Part shown: piece after piece, positions 9,887 through 19,165 of the stretch | Numbering within the stretch: position 1 is the stretch's first letter | Layout of the letters: every line of letters begins with the position of its first letter | Translations under genes and position numbers: made by a program | From: Streptomyces wedmorensis | GTDB taxonomy: Bacteria; Actinomycetota; Actinomycetes; Streptomycetales; Streptomycetaceae | Reading direction: 5' to 3' | NCBI RefSeq assembly: GCF_000716445.1 | Contig: NZ_JNWK01000028.1 | Coordinates: 84,029 to 148,028 of the forward strand | Length of the DNA: 64,000 bases | The notes under the pieces: generated by a model | The model's database searches: none | Told to the model about the DNA's origin: nothing | The model's input: only the letters and a program-made list of their open reading frames with translations

Positions 9887-11254
9887 ATGGTAGGTAATCG
9901 CGTTTCGCAGGTCATCGACATTCCCGCCGACATGCTGGTGATCGACGACTCCACCGACGACCGCTACTGGGCGTCGGTGGAACGCGTCGTCGACCTCGCG
10001 CGCGAGAAGGGCCGGGCCGCCGACGGGGTGCCGCTGCTCGCGACCCTCGCCATCACCCACCCGGAATGGCCGGTGCGCGCCGGCGCCGTACGGCTGCTCG
10101 CCGAGCACCACGCCGGCGACCCCGCGGCCGACACGGCCGTCGCCGCCTCGACGCACGACACCGTCGACTGGGTCGCGTTCACGGCCCTGAAGGTCATCAC
10201 GGAGTACCGCATCGCGGCCGCCGTCCCCGACCTCATCCGCATCTCGGGCTGGCCCAGCAACTTCACGAAGCCGGGCTGGGCGCGCAAGCCCGTCGGCTGC
10301 GGCGCGGCCCTCACCAAGCGCGCCCTCATCAGCGTGTTCGGCACCCGCGACCCGGCCGAACTCCGCCGCCTCGAGGACGAGTACTTCTCCGACATGCGGG
10401 CCCGGATCGAGGCCGCGCGCACGCGGCCCCGGCGCAACGCCGACGTCGTCCTGGTGCCCGGCGGCCCGGCGATCATCGGCGCGATCGAGGAGTCCGACGC
10501 CTTCCGCATGCTGACCGACGACCTGTCGCTGAGCGCCGTGGACGTGCCCGCCTTCCACATCGACCGGACGACGGTGACCAACGCCCGCTACCGGGAGTTC
10601 CTCGAAGAGGTCGGCGACTCCGGCGAGTTCGACCACCCCGACCAGCCGGAGGAGCGCTCGCACCGCCCCGCGCACTGGCACGACCCGCGCTTCAACGCAC
10701 CGGGCCAGCCGGTCGTCGGCATCGACTGGTACGACGGCTACGCCTTCGCGAAGTGGGCCGGCGGCTCGCTGCCCAGCGAGCACCAGTGGGAGAAGGCGGC
10801 GCGCGGCACCGACGGCCGCCGCTTCCCCTGGGGCGACGAGTGGGACCCGGCCCGGGTGAACTACGTCGAGCGGGCCTTCGGCGAGAACGTCGCCGACCTC
10901 GACTCCCTGGAGGCGCTGCTCGTCACCGTCGAGCAGGGCGAGAGCCCGGCCCACCCGGTGCTGGCCGCGGACGCCCTCCCCGAGGGCGCGAGCCCGTACG
11001 GCGTCCTCCAGACCTCCGGGAACGTCTGGGAGCTGACCCGGACCAACTTCTACACCGGCGAGGACATGGACCCCTTCTTCAAGGGCCGCCACCCGCTGGA
11101 CTTCATGAACCGCAAGGACGCCTTCCACGTCCTGCGCGGCGGCACCTGGACCTCGCCCCCGGCCTGTCTCACCACGTTCTACCGGGGCAAGGACCTGATC
11201 ACCGACCGGCACATGGAGGTCGGCTTCCGCTGCGTGTACGAGGCGGCCGGCTGA
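9887..11254 (+). CDS. Sulfatase-modifying-factor (FGE-like) domain protein with helical N-terminal part
   Basis: A 455-residue protein. The first 190 residues are helical and HEAT-like, with repeated blocks such as WPVRAGAVRLLAEHHAG. From about 195 to the end it is an FGE/SUMF1-type fold: FHIDRTTVTNARYREFL, PVVGIDWYDGYAFAKWAGGSLPSEHQWEKAARG, FPWGDEW, SGNVWELT, HVLRGGTW and VGFRC. Formylglycine-generating enzymes need a Cys pair after the RGG block. Here the first position is Ser and only the second Cys remains (TSPPAC), so it is not a normal FGE. The His triad of the EgtB type is also absent. It is likely an oxygen- or metal-using modification enzyme, or a binding protein. Its stop overlaps the next start by one base. 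Confidence 0.75.
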   Translation: MVGNRVSQVIDIPADMLVIDDSTDDRYWASVERVVDLAREKGRAADGVPLLATLAITHPEWPVRAGAVRLLAEHHAGDPAADTAVAASTHDTVDWVAFTALKVITEYRIAAAVPDLIRISGWPSNFTKPGWARKPVGCGAALTKRALISVFGTRDPAELRRLEDEYFSDMRARIEAARTRPRRNADVVLVPGGPAIIGAIEESDAFRMLTDDLSLSAVDVPAFHIDRTTVTNARYREFLEEVGDSGEFDHPDQPEERSHRPAHWHDPRFNAPGQPVVGIDWYDGYAFAKWAGGSLPSEHQWEKAARGTDGRRFPWGDEWDPARVNYVERAFGENVADLDSLEALLVTVEQGESPAHPVLAADALPEGASPYGVLQTSGNVWELTRTNFYTGEDMDPFFKGRHPLDFMNRKDAFHVLRGGTWTSPPACLTTFYRGKDLITDRHMEVGFRCVYEAAG

Positions 11255-12678
11255 TGCGCCTGACATCGCTCGGCCACGCCGCCGTCCTCGTCGAGACGGG
11301 GACGGAACGCATCCTCTTCGACCCGTGGCTCACCCAGCGCCTCGACCGCTTCTGGGAGCACCATCCGCCGCTGCCCGACGACCTGGTCCGCCAGGTGCTC
11401 GACGAGGGCGTCGACTACGTGGTCCTCAGCCACCACCACTACGACCACCACCACTTCCCGTCGCTGCTCCGGCTCGTCGACGGCGCCGACGTGGACTTCG
11501 ACGACAGCCCGCGCCAGAGCTCCGGCGTCACCTGCGTCTACCCCGCGGGACCGGTGCCGCCGCAGCTGACCGCCTCGGGGCTCGGACACCAGGCGATCGC
11601 CTGGACGCTGCGCCGCTTCGGCTTCGAGCGCCTGCACCCGGTGACCCCGGGCGACACCGTCACCCTGGGCGGGGCGACCCTGCGGACGTTCCCCTCGGCC
11701 GTGTCGTTCCCCGAGATGAGCGTGCTCGTGGAGACCGCCGACGCCTCCGTCATGCTCTGCGGGGACGCCCTCCTGCACGAGGCGACCGTGGCCGCCTTCC
11801 AGCGCGACGACGCGCCGCGCCTCGACGCCGTGTTCGTGCCCGCGCACAGCGTCTCGCCGCCCGGCGTGCTCACCGAGCGCCGCGCGCTGACCGACCCGGA
11901 CGCGGTCCGCGCCCGCGCCGTCGCGAACTTCGACCGGTACGTCGGGACGCTGCCCGCCACCGTGACCGTGCCCTCCTCGTTCGGCTGGCGCGTCAGCGGC
12001 GACGGCGAGCGCGACTACTCCTGGTGCAACCGGACGATGTTCCCCTTCACCCCGACCGAGGCCCTCGCGCGCCTCGACGAGCTGGGCCGCGACGGCCTGC
12101 TCTGGGGCCCGGGCCAGGTCATGGAGGTGACGGACGGCAAGGCCGTCCTGACCGACGGACCCGTCGCGCCCGACGCGTACGACTTCGACGAGGTCTACGC
12201 CGAGGTCCGGCTCGACCCCGACACCCCGGTCCCGCCGTTCGACGCCTCCCTCGACCGGTACGGCCGCCAGACCCGCCCCGCCGAGGACCTCCTCCGCGAG
12301 GTGCTCGACCGGCTCGTGGCGACCGACTACTGGTACCGGGCGCTCGACGACGGCGCCGGACGGCACGTCGTCTCGCTGTACGAGGACGGGGACGGCGAGG
12401 GGGGAGCGGGCGCCGAGACCGCCTTCCTGCTCGACCCGGTGGCCGGCCGCGTCACCCGCCTCGGCCCCGGCCCCGCCCGGAGCCACGTCGCCGGCGGCGA
12501 GGGCTGGACCGAGATCGCGGCGAGCACCCTGGAGGCCATGCTCGGCGCCGACCTGCTGTTCGGCAGCTCCTTCGGCCTGTGGGCCAGCGACGGGGTGCTG
12601 CTCTCCGCGGTCTTCCACCACCCGTCGTTCTACACCCGCCACGTGGACCGCGAACTGCGGCAGGAGGCCCGCTCATGA
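11254..12678 (+). CDS. Metallo-beta-lactamase fold protein
   Basis: A 474-residue protein with an N-terminal metallo-beta-lactamase fold. The first metal motif is SHHHYDHHHF, giving HxHxDH. Later come MLCGDALLHE for the bridging Asp and FVPAHS for a further His. The start MRLTSLGHAAVLVETGTERILFDPW is the usual opening of the UlaG/CMP-sialate-hydroxylase-like branch. The last 200 residues are an extra domain I do not recognise. These proteins hydrolyse or oxidise small molecules using zinc or iron. It overlaps the next gene by four bases (ATGA) and is clearly translated as part of the operon. The substrate is unknown. Confidence 0.75.
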   Translation: MRLTSLGHAAVLVETGTERILFDPWLTQRLDRFWEHHPPLPDDLVRQVLDEGVDYVVLSHHHYDHHHFPSLLRLVDGADVDFDDSPRQSSGVTCVYPAGPVPPQLTASGLGHQAIAWTLRRFGFERLHPVTPGDTVTLGGATLRTFPSAVSFPEMSVLVETADASVMLCGDALLHEATVAAFQRDDAPRLDAVFVPAHSVSPPGVLTERRALTDPDAVRARAVANFDRYVGTLPATVTVPSSFGWRVSGDGERDYSWCNRTMFPFTPTEALARLDELGRDGLLWGPGQVMEVTDGKAVLTDGPVAPDAYDFDEVYAEVRLDPDTPVPPFDASLDRYGRQTRPAEDLLREVLDRLVATDYWYRALDDGAGRHVVSLYEDGDGEGGAGAETAFLLDPVAGRVTRLGPGPARSHVAGGEGWTEIAASTLEAMLGADLLFGSSFGLWASDGVLLSAVFHHPSFYTRHVDRELRQEARS

Positions 12679-13757
12679 GCGGCCCCGCCGACACGTTCCC
12701 CGCCACCGTCGTGGTCGACCACGAGAGCGTCCGCCTGCGCGGCAACCCGCTGGGAGACCCGTACCGGCGGAGGATCGAGGTGCACCTGCCGCCCGGATAC
12801 GACGGCGTCCGCCGCTTCCCGGTCGTCTACTGGCTGCCCGGGTTCGGCGCCCACCCGGGCCTGACCGGCCGGGCACTCGCCTTCGGCGCCTCCGTCGCCG
12901 ACCGGCTGCGGCAGGCGATGGAGGACGGCCGGGTGCCGCCCGCGCTGCTCGTCGTGCCGGACTGCACCACCGCCTACGGCGGCTCGCAGTACCTCGACTC
13001 CGCCGCCTCGGGGGAGTACGCCGGCTACCTCGCCGAGGTCGTCGCCGAGGTCGACCGGCGGTTCGCGACCCGGCCCGAACCGGCCTGGCGCGCCGTCGGC
13101 GGCAAGTCCAGCGGCGGCTACGGGGCGTTGATCGCCGGCATGACCTCCGACCTGTTCGGAGCGGTCGTCGCCTGCTCGCCCGACGCCGGGTTCGAGCACT
13201 GCTACCTGCCGCTGCTGCCCGGCACCCTCGACACGGTCCGGGCGGCCGGCGGCGTCGACGGGCTGCTCGCCCGCAGGGCCGCGGGCCCGCACGACGTGCC
13301 GTTCATGGTCGCGATGAGCATCGTCGCCATGGGCATGTGCTACGCCGAGAAGCCCGACACCAGCGCCTCGGACGCGCTGCCGTGCGACCCCGGGACCGGC
13401 CTGTTCCGCGACGACGTGTGGCAGCGCTGGCTCACCCTCGACCCGGTGCGGATGCTGCCCGAGCACGCCGGCCGGCTGGCCGGGCTCGGCCTGCTCCACC
13501 TCGACGTCGGACAGCGCGACGAGTACGGCATGCACTGGGGCGTCCGCGCCCTGCACGCCGCCCTCCGCGCCCACCACGTCCCGCACGTCTACCGCGAGCA
13601 CGAGGGCGGCCACCACGGCATCGAGCACGTCTTCACCGAGGCCCTGGCCGGCCTCCGGCACGTCTGGCGGGAGCCGGAGGCACCCGCGGAGCGGGCACGG
13701 ACGCCGAAGAGCCGGACACGGCAGGCGGGTTGGGTGAGTGGCACATGTGCGGTATAG
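12675..13757 (+). CDS. Esterase of the esterase-D/putative-esterase family
   Basis: A 360-residue alpha/beta hydrolase. The opening RRIEVHLPPGYDG ... FPVVYWLPGFG is typical of the putative esterase (antigen 85/FrsA-like) family. The nucleophile elbow is VGGKSSGGYGALI (GxSxGG), and the likely catalytic His lies in HEGGHHGIEH near the C terminus. No signal peptide is seen, so it is cytoplasmic. In a peptide-tailoring operon it could release a product from an ester or thioester or cleave a peptide. The C-terminal 25 residues are basic and overlap the start of asnB by 13 bases. Confidence 0.8.
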   Translation: MSGPADTFPATVVVDHESVRLRGNPLGDPYRRRIEVHLPPGYDGVRRFPVVYWLPGFGAHPGLTGRALAFGASVADRLRQAMEDGRVPPALLVVPDCTTAYGGSQYLDSAASGEYAGYLAEVVAEVDRRFATRPEPAWRAVGGKSSGGYGALIAGMTSDLFGAVVACSPDAGFEHCYLPLLPGTLDTVRAAGGVDGLLARRAAGPHDVPFMVAMSIVAMGMCYAEKPDTSASDALPCDPGTGLFRDDVWQRWLTLDPVRMLPEHAGRLAGLGLLHLDVGQRDEYGMHWGVRALHAALRAHHVPHVYREHEGGHHGIEHVFTEALAGLRHVWREPEAPAERARTPKSRTRQAGWVSGTCAV

Positions 13758-15592
13758 CGGGATTCATCAGTTTCGACGGCCGCCGGGACCGCGCCTGGCT
13801 CGACGCGCTCGGCCGGACCATGACCGACGCCATGGCGCACCGCGGCGAGGGCTGCCGCGCCCCGTACGTCTCGGCGTGCGGCACCGTCATGCTGTGCGCG
13901 ACCCGGCTGGCCGTCCGCGACCGCAGCCACGCGGGCGACCAGCCGATGACCGACCCCACCGGCCGGGTCGTGCTCGTCCACAACGGCGAGGTCTACGGCT
14001 CCCGTTCGCCCGCGCCGCCGCTGTGGCCGCGCCGCACCAGCTGCGACACCGAGTTCGCCCTCCAGCAGGTCTGCCGCGAGGACGACCCCGCCGACGCGCT
14101 GCGGCCCCTCGACGGCATGTTCGCGCTCGCCTGGCACGACACCACGACGGGCCGGGTCGTACTGGCCCGCGACCACTTCGGCGTCAAACCGCTCTTCTAC
14201 GCCTTCACCGAAGGCGGGCTGCTGTTCGCCTCCGAGCAGCAGGTCCTGCTCCGCACCGGCCTGATCACCCCCGAGGTCGACGCCGAGGAGTACCTGCTGC
14301 GCTCGTGGATCCGGATGGACGCGGCCGACGACCACACCTGGCTGCGCGGCGTCCGCTCCCTCCAGCCCGCCGAATACCTGGCGGTGGACGGAGGGCGCAC
14401 CCGCACGCACCGCTACTGGCGGCCCGCGTCCGTGGACGGCCTGGTCGAGCCCGAGGAGATCAGGGCCGCCTTCGACCGGGCGATCGAGCAGCGGTCGGTG
14501 TCCGACGTCCCCCGGGCCGCGGTGCTCAGCGGCGGCGTCGACAGCACGGCGATCGCCGCCGGCCTGACCGCCGCCGGAGTGCCCCTCGACGGATACGTGC
14601 TCCGCTACCAGGACGGCATCGGCGGCTCGGGCGACGACGTCGCCTACGCCACCGAGGTCGCCGAGCGCCTCGGGGTGGGGCTGACCGTCTGCGACCTGGA
14701 CCGGCACGCCGCCGCCGACCTCGTCCCCGTCCTGCCCACCCGGCTGATGCGGCCGCTCCTGCACGGCGCCGAACTCGCCATGCACCACCTCTACGGGACC
14801 ATCGCCGGCGACCGGAAGGTGGTCGTCTACTCGGGCCACGGCGCCGACGAGCTCTGGGGGTACCAGGACGGCCGCTACTTCCCCGTCGTCGACCCCCTCG
14901 CCCCCACGTACATCCACGGCCGGCACTACCTCACCCACCGGCTGCACGCCGACGAACGGCCCGTCTGGGCGAAGCTCGTCGGCTGGATGGCGCACGGACT
15001 CGACGTCGACATGGACGTCGTCACCGACCGGGTGTGGGAACGCACCATGGACGAGTACCGGGCGCTCAAGACGGCCTCGCCCCTCAAACGCGGCCGGCAC
15101 CACCTGATGCGGCGCTTCCTCGTCTACGTCAACGACATGGTCGACGCCACCTCGTCGACCTTCACCCTGGAGGACCGGCCCGTCTTCCAGGACGTCACCC
15201 TCACCGAACTCGCCTTCCGCTGCCCCGAACACCTCAAGGACACCAACAAGCCCGGCAGCCACAAGAGCCTGCTCAAAGCGGCGCTCGCCGACCTCATGCC
15301 CGAGTCGGTACGCCACCGCCGCAAACAGGGCTTCCCCACCCCCACCGACCCCCGCTACGTGCAGCGGCTGACCGAACTCGCCGACGGACTCGGCACCCCC
15401 TTCGGGCTGCCACCGCTGCCGGACGCGCTCCGCGCCGAACTGGGCGTCGGCGAATGGATGTTTCTCGCGTCCTCCTCCGCCTGGCTCGACCACCTCGCGG
15501 AGTTCAGAACCGAACCGAGGAGTCAGAGTCATGGCGAACCGTCCCGTACCCCAGTGGCGCTGGCAGATCCTGGAGCGCGCCGCCGACCTTGA
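13745..15592 (+). CDS. Glutamine-dependent asparagine-synthetase-like amidotransferase
   Basis: A 615-residue AsnB-type enzyme with both domains intact. The N-terminal glutaminase begins MCGIAGFISF with the Cys directly after the start Met, and HNGEVYGS is the usual substrate loop. The synthetase domain has the pyrophosphate loop AVLSGGVDST and SGHGADELWGYQDGRYF. It would transfer ammonia from glutamine to an activated carboxylate. This is not a lasso-peptide cyclase, because the glutaminase Cys is kept and no leader-binding or protease partner is present. In fluostatin biosynthesis the amidotransferase FlsN3 belongs to this broad class, so a polyketide role is an alternative to one in the peptide module. 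The end overlaps the next gene by 62 bases. Confidence 0.85.
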   Translation: MCGIAGFISFDGRRDRAWLDALGRTMTDAMAHRGEGCRAPYVSACGTVMLCATRLAVRDRSHAGDQPMTDPTGRVVLVHNGEVYGSRSPAPPLWPRRTSCDTEFALQQVCREDDPADALRPLDGMFALAWHDTTTGRVVLARDHFGVKPLFYAFTEGGLLFASEQQVLLRTGLITPEVDAEEYLLRSWIRMDAADDHTWLRGVRSLQPAEYLAVDGGRTRTHRYWRPASVDGLVEPEEIRAAFDRAIEQRSVSDVPRAAVLSGGVDSTAIAAGLTAAGVPLDGYVLRYQDGIGGSGDDVAYATEVAERLGVGLTVCDLDRHAAADLVPVLPTRLMRPLLHGAELAMHHLYGTIAGDRKVVVYSGHGADELWGYQDGRYFPVVDPLAPTYIHGRHYLTHRLHADERPVWAKLVGWMAHGLDVDMDVVTDRVWERTMDEYRALKTASPLKRGRHHLMRRFLVYVNDMVDATSSTFTLEDRPVFQDVTLTELAFRCPEHLKDTNKPGSHKSLLKAALADLMPESVRHRRKQGFPTPTDPRYVQRLTELADGLGTPFGLPPLPDALRAELGVGEWMFLASSSAWLDHLAEFRTEPRSQSHGEPSRTPVALADPGARRRP

Positions 15593-16631
15593 CCCGGTGC
15601 CGCCGGTGCTCAGCGAGGCGGCGGCACAGGACGGGTGCAACTTCACGGTGTGGCGGCCGACCGTGCTGCCCGCGGGCTGCGACAGCAGCGTCGGCACGCT
15701 CCGCAGGGAGGCTCCTCCCGGGCGGGTGGAGGCCGAGGGCCGCACCCCCTGGAGCGATGCCAACCCGGCCGGATACCGCACGGAGATCTCCGGCGGTGGG
15801 CGCCGGCTGCGCCTCAAGCAGTTCCACTACGACTGGGCCTTTCCCGCCGCGGACCACCCGTGCCTGTGGGGCAGTGAGACCAGGCCGTACGAGATCGGCG
15901 AGGGCCGGGTCGCCTGGCTCGGCACCGACTACCTGGGGCACCGGGCCGGCAGCGCCCGGATGGCCCGTACCACGGTCGAACTCTCGGTGCTCGAAGGCGA
16001 GTTCACCGACGAGGAGCTCGTAGCGCTGTTCGCGGCGCTGCGCCCCGCCGTGCCCGAGGCCGCGGAGCGGATCCTCGCCACCCCGTTCGCCGAGCTGAGC
16101 TACTGGGCCAGGCACCGGGCCGACATGGTGTCCGTCCCCACCGGCGTCTTCTCCTTCCACCGGCGCGACAAGAAGCACGAGGGCGACTGGATCCCCTCCG
16201 CCGACGTCGCCGCCTTCCTCGCCGCCCAGGGCGTTCCGGTGACCGCCGGCGGGTTCCGCGCGGAGAGCGCCGCGACCTTCGGGGACGGCGCCGCCGTCCG
16301 CGAACTGGAGGTCGTCTACGCCTCGCCGGACGGCGCCGAACTGCGCCTCACGGCCCAGCGCACCGGCGGCGGGCGCCTGGAGTTTCCGCCCGTCCGAGAG
16401 AAGCACCCCGCCACCGAGGAGCTCCACGACCTCGACGGCCGCCCCCTCCACCTCGGCCACGTCGACGCCGAGTACGGCGCCTGCGACGCCTGGTGGCAGC
16501 ACCCCGACGGCTACGACCTCCGCCTGCTGGGCAGCGCCGGCACGGGCCTGGGCCGCGAGGCCTTCCTCGGCCTGGTCGCCGGCATCGACGCCGACCTCCG
16601 CCTCGCCGGGAACGCCGAGGTGCTGGGATGA
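15531..16631 (+). CDS. Unrecognised 366-residue protein
   Basis: I do not recognise this protein. The ATG at 15531 has GAGGAG upstream and lies inside the end of asnB. The sequence is soluble-looking, without signal peptide or membrane segments. Visible blocks are RRLRLKQFHYDWAFP, LWGSETRPYEIG, VAWLGTDYLGHRAGSARM and, near the C terminus, DAEYGACDAWWQHPDGYDLRLLG. The conserved-looking aromatic, His and Cys residues in these blocks would suit a binding or catalytic site. It may have two similar halves, since LRLKQFHYDW and LRLTAQRTGGG both follow charged strand segments, but this is weak. The four-base ATGA overlap with the aldehyde dehydrogenase shows it is part of the operon. Confidence 0.65.
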   Translation: MANRPVPQWRWQILERAADLDPVPPVLSEAAAQDGCNFTVWRPTVLPAGCDSSVGTLRREAPPGRVEAEGRTPWSDANPAGYRTEISGGGRRLRLKQFHYDWAFPAADHPCLWGSETRPYEIGEGRVAWLGTDYLGHRAGSARMARTTVELSVLEGEFTDEELVALFAALRPAVPEAAERILATPFAELSYWARHRADMVSVPTGVFSFHRRDKKHEGDWIPSADVAAFLAAQGVPVTAGGFRAESAATFGDGAAVRELEVVYASPDGAELRLTAQRTGGGRLEFPPVREKHPATEELHDLDGRPLHLGHVDAEYGACDAWWQHPDGYDLRLLGSAGTGLGREAFLGLVAGIDADLRLAGNAEVLG

Positions 16632-18031
16632 GCGGGACGGGACGGGCCGTCCTCGACCCCGCCACCGGGCGCCTCCTCGCCCGCCTGAAGGACACAGACG
16701 AGTCCGGCGTCGACGACGCCGTGGCCCGCGCGGACACGGCCTTCCGCGGCGAGTGGGCCGACACCTCGCCGAGCCGGCGCGGCGACCTGCTCCGGAACCT
16801 CGGGGACCTGCTGCGCGCCGAGCGCGAGGTGTTCGCGGAACTGGAGCGGAGCAACGCCGGCAAGCCCACGGCACGGGCACTCGGCGAGGTCGACTTCGCC
16901 GCCCGGGTACTCGACTGGTTCGCGGCGGCGGCCCGCCACCCGGTGGGGGAGACCCACCCCTCGGGCCCCGGCATGCGCGCGTACACCGACCGCGTGCCCG
17001 TCGGCGTCGTCGCGGCCGTCGCGCCGAACAACTACCCCCTGCTCCTCGCCGTGTGGAAGATCGCCGCGGCCCTCGCGTACGGCAACACCGTCGTGGTCAA
17101 GCCGGCGCCCGAGACACCGCTCTCGCTGCGCCGCCTCGTCGACCGCGCCGGCGGACTGCTCCCCGAGGGCGTGCTCACCGGCGTGTACGGCGGCGCCGGC
17201 ACCGGCCGGCTGCTGTGCGGGCACCCGGCCGTCGGCATGGTGTCGTTCACCGGCTCGACGGCCGCCGGACGCGACGTCGCACGCCGCTGCGCCGACGGCC
17301 TCAAGCCCGTCTCGCTCGAACTCGGCGGCAAGAGCCCCGTGGTGGTCTTCCGCGACGCCGACCTCGACGCGGCCGCCCGGGCCGTCGTCACCGGATTCAC
17401 CGGCAACACCGGCCAGATGTGCGTGGCCGCCTCCCGCCTCGTCGTCGACCGGGCCGTGCACGTCGAGTTCGTCGACCGCGTGGCCAAACTGGCCGCCGGC
17501 CTGCGGGTCGGCCGGCCGGCGGACCCCGCCACCGACCTCGGCCCCCTGATCAGCCGCGCCGCCGCCGACCGCGCGGCCGAGGTGGTCGAGGAGGCGGCGG
17601 CGAAGGGCGCGCGCGTCGTCCTGCCGCCCGACGCCACCGGCGTCCGGCACGACCTCGACGGCGGGTTCCACGTCCACCCCGTGATCCTGGACGAAGCGCC
17701 GTCCGACAGCCGAGCCTGGCGCGAGGAGATCTTCGGCCCGGTGCTGTCCGTCGCCGCGTTCGACACCGACGCCGAGGCACTGGCCCTCGCGCACGACACC
17801 GCGTACGGCCTGTCGGCCTCCGTCTGGACGTCGGACGCCGACCGGGCCGAGCACTTCGGCCGGAACCTGCGCGCCGGCATGGTCTGGGTCAACACCTGGG
17901 GCGACACCGAGGAGACCGTCAGCGTCTCCGGCATGGGGCAGTCCGGGTACGGCCGCGAGCTGGGCCTCCACGCGGTGGAGGGCTACACCCGGCCCCGGGC
18001 CGTCTGGGTCGCCCACCGGCCGGGAAGGTAG
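16628..18031 (+). CDS. NAD(P)-dependent aldehyde dehydrogenase
   Basis: A 467-residue member of the aldehyde dehydrogenase superfamily. The cofactor loop is VVVKPAPETPLS, the glycine motif is SFTGSTAAG, the general base Glu lies in SLELGGKSP and the catalytic Cys in GNTGQMCVAAS. The C-terminal block EEIFGPVLSV is also present. It oxidises an aldehyde to an acid, possibly an amino-aldehyde made by the neighbouring threonine-aldolase fold enzyme. The start is coupled to the previous gene by an ATGA overlap and the next gene begins six bases after its stop. Confidence 0.88.
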   Translation: MSGTGRAVLDPATGRLLARLKDTDESGVDDAVARADTAFRGEWADTSPSRRGDLLRNLGDLLRAEREVFAELERSNAGKPTARALGEVDFAARVLDWFAAAARHPVGETHPSGPGMRAYTDRVPVGVVAAVAPNNYPLLLAVWKIAAALAYGNTVVVKPAPETPLSLRRLVDRAGGLLPEGVLTGVYGGAGTGRLLCGHPAVGMVSFTGSTAAGRDVARRCADGLKPVSLELGGKSPVVVFRDADLDAAARAVVTGFTGNTGQMCVAASRLVVDRAVHVEFVDRVAKLAAGLRVGRPADPATDLGPLISRAAADRAAEVVEEAAAKGARVVLPPDATGVRHDLDGGFHVHPVILDEAPSDSRAWREEIFGPVLSVAAFDTDAEALALAHDTAYGLSASVWTSDADRAEHFGRNLRAGMVWVNTWGDTEETVSVSGMGQSGYGRELGLHAVEGYTRPRAVWVAHRPGR

Positions 18032-18037
18032 CCGGCG

Positions 18038-19165
18038 ATGGCGACCGCCACCCCGCCGCGGCTCGACTTCCGCAGCGACACCCGCACCCTGCCCGACGCC
18101 CGGATGCGCGCGGCGATGGCCGGGGCCAGGGTCGGCGACGACGTGTACGGCGACGACCCCACCGTCGCCCTCCTGGAGGAGACGGTCGCCGGACTCCTGG
18201 GCACCGAGGCCGCGTTGCTCATGCCCAGCGGCACCATGGCGAACCTCGTCGCCCCGCTCGCCGCGGCCGGCCCGCCCGGGTCGCCGCCGCCCCGCGTGAT
18301 CGCCGGAGCCGACACCCACATGGCGTTCCTCGAAGCGGACGGGCTGCGCCGCTTCGGCGGGGTCGAGCTCGTGGCGGTGCCACAGCGCCCCGACGGGCTG
18401 CCCGACCCGGACGCCCTGACCGCGCTGCTCGCCGCCGGCGCGGAAGGACGCCCGACCGTGGTGTGCCTGGAGAACACCAGCATGATGCGCTCGGGCAACG
18501 CCCTCGACGCCGCCGCCACCCGCGCCGTGGCCGACCTGGCCCACCGGTACGGCGCGCACTTCCACCTCGACGGCGCCCGCCTCGCGAACGCGGCCGTGGC
18601 GCTCGGCGTCCCGCCCGCCGAACTCGCCGGCCCCGCCGACAGCGTGTCCTTCTCCGTCTCCAAGGGACTCGGCGGCCCGGTCGGCGGACTCCTCTGCGGC
18701 ACGCGCGAGTACCTCGCGCACGCCCGGGAGTCGAGGACCTGGCTCGGCGGCTCCCTGCACCAGGCGGGCATCGTCGCGGCACCCGCCCTGGTCGCGCTCG
18801 GGCGCCTGCCCGAACTCGCCGCCGACCACGAGAAGGCCGCCGCCCTCGCCGACGGGCTCGCCTCGGTGCCCGGCGCCGAGGTGATGCGCCCGCCGCGACC
18901 GACCAACATGGTCATGGCCCGACTCGCCGGACTCGCCGCCGACGACTGCGCAACGCGCCTCGCCGAACACGGAGTTCGCGTCCTTCCGCTGCCGAACGGC
19001 CATGTCCGCTTCGTCGCGCACCGGTCACACGACATGATCAGTGTGCACGCGGCCGTCAGGGCGGTGGCGGCCGTGGCGGCGACGCTGCCCGCGAGGCCCG
19101 GCCGACAACCGAACGAGCCGTCCCCGGCCGGGGAGGGCTCCGCGACATCGATGGAGGAAGCATGA
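18038..19165 (+). CDS. PLP enzyme of the threonine aldolase / beta-eliminating lyase family
   Basis: A 375-residue fold-type I PLP enzyme. It opens LDFRSDTRTLPDARMRAAM followed by VGDDVYGDDPTV, the strongly conserved start of threonine aldolases. The PLP Lys lies in SVSKGLGGPVGG, and HLDGARLANA holds the Asp and Arg contacts to the cofactor. Family members split or build beta-hydroxy amino acids, releasing or using glycine and an aldehyde. Next to an aldehyde dehydrogenase, it could cleave a beta-hydroxy residue after PhyH hydroxylation, or build one. That order is inference. Its stop overlaps the next start (ATGA). Confidence 0.87.
   Translation: MATATPPRLDFRSDTRTLPDARMRAAMAGARVGDDVYGDDPTVALLEETVAGLLGTEAALLMPSGTMANLVAPLAAAGPPGSPPPRVIAGADTHMAFLEADGLRRFGGVELVAVPQRPDGLPDPDALTALLAAGAEGRPTVVCLENTSMMRSGNALDAAATRAVADLAHRYGAHFHLDGARLANAAVALGVPPAELAGPADSVSFSVSKGLGGPVGGLLCGTREYLAHARESRTWLGGSLHQAGIVAAPALVALGRLPELAADHEKAAALADGLASVPGAEVMRPPRPTNMVMARLAGLAADDCATRLAEHGVRVLPLPNGHVRFVAHRSHDMISVHAAVRAVAAVAATLPARPGRQPNEPSPAGEGSATSMEEA

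Noticed and set aside
9887..11254. FGE-like protein as a true sulfatase activator
   Set aside because: No sulfatase gene nearby, and the catalytic Cys pair is incomplete.
13745..15592. AsnB-like gene as a lasso-peptide cyclase for the 19-residue peptide
   Set aside because: The glutaminase Cys and its domain are intact, no leader-binding/protease (B) gene exists, and the peptide has no suitable Gly1 plus Asp/Glu core after a leader.
16511..19021. Long minus-strand open frame opposite aldehyde dehydrogenase and aldolase-type genes
   Set aside because: Composition is shadow-like, and the plus-strand genes carry all expected catalytic motifs.
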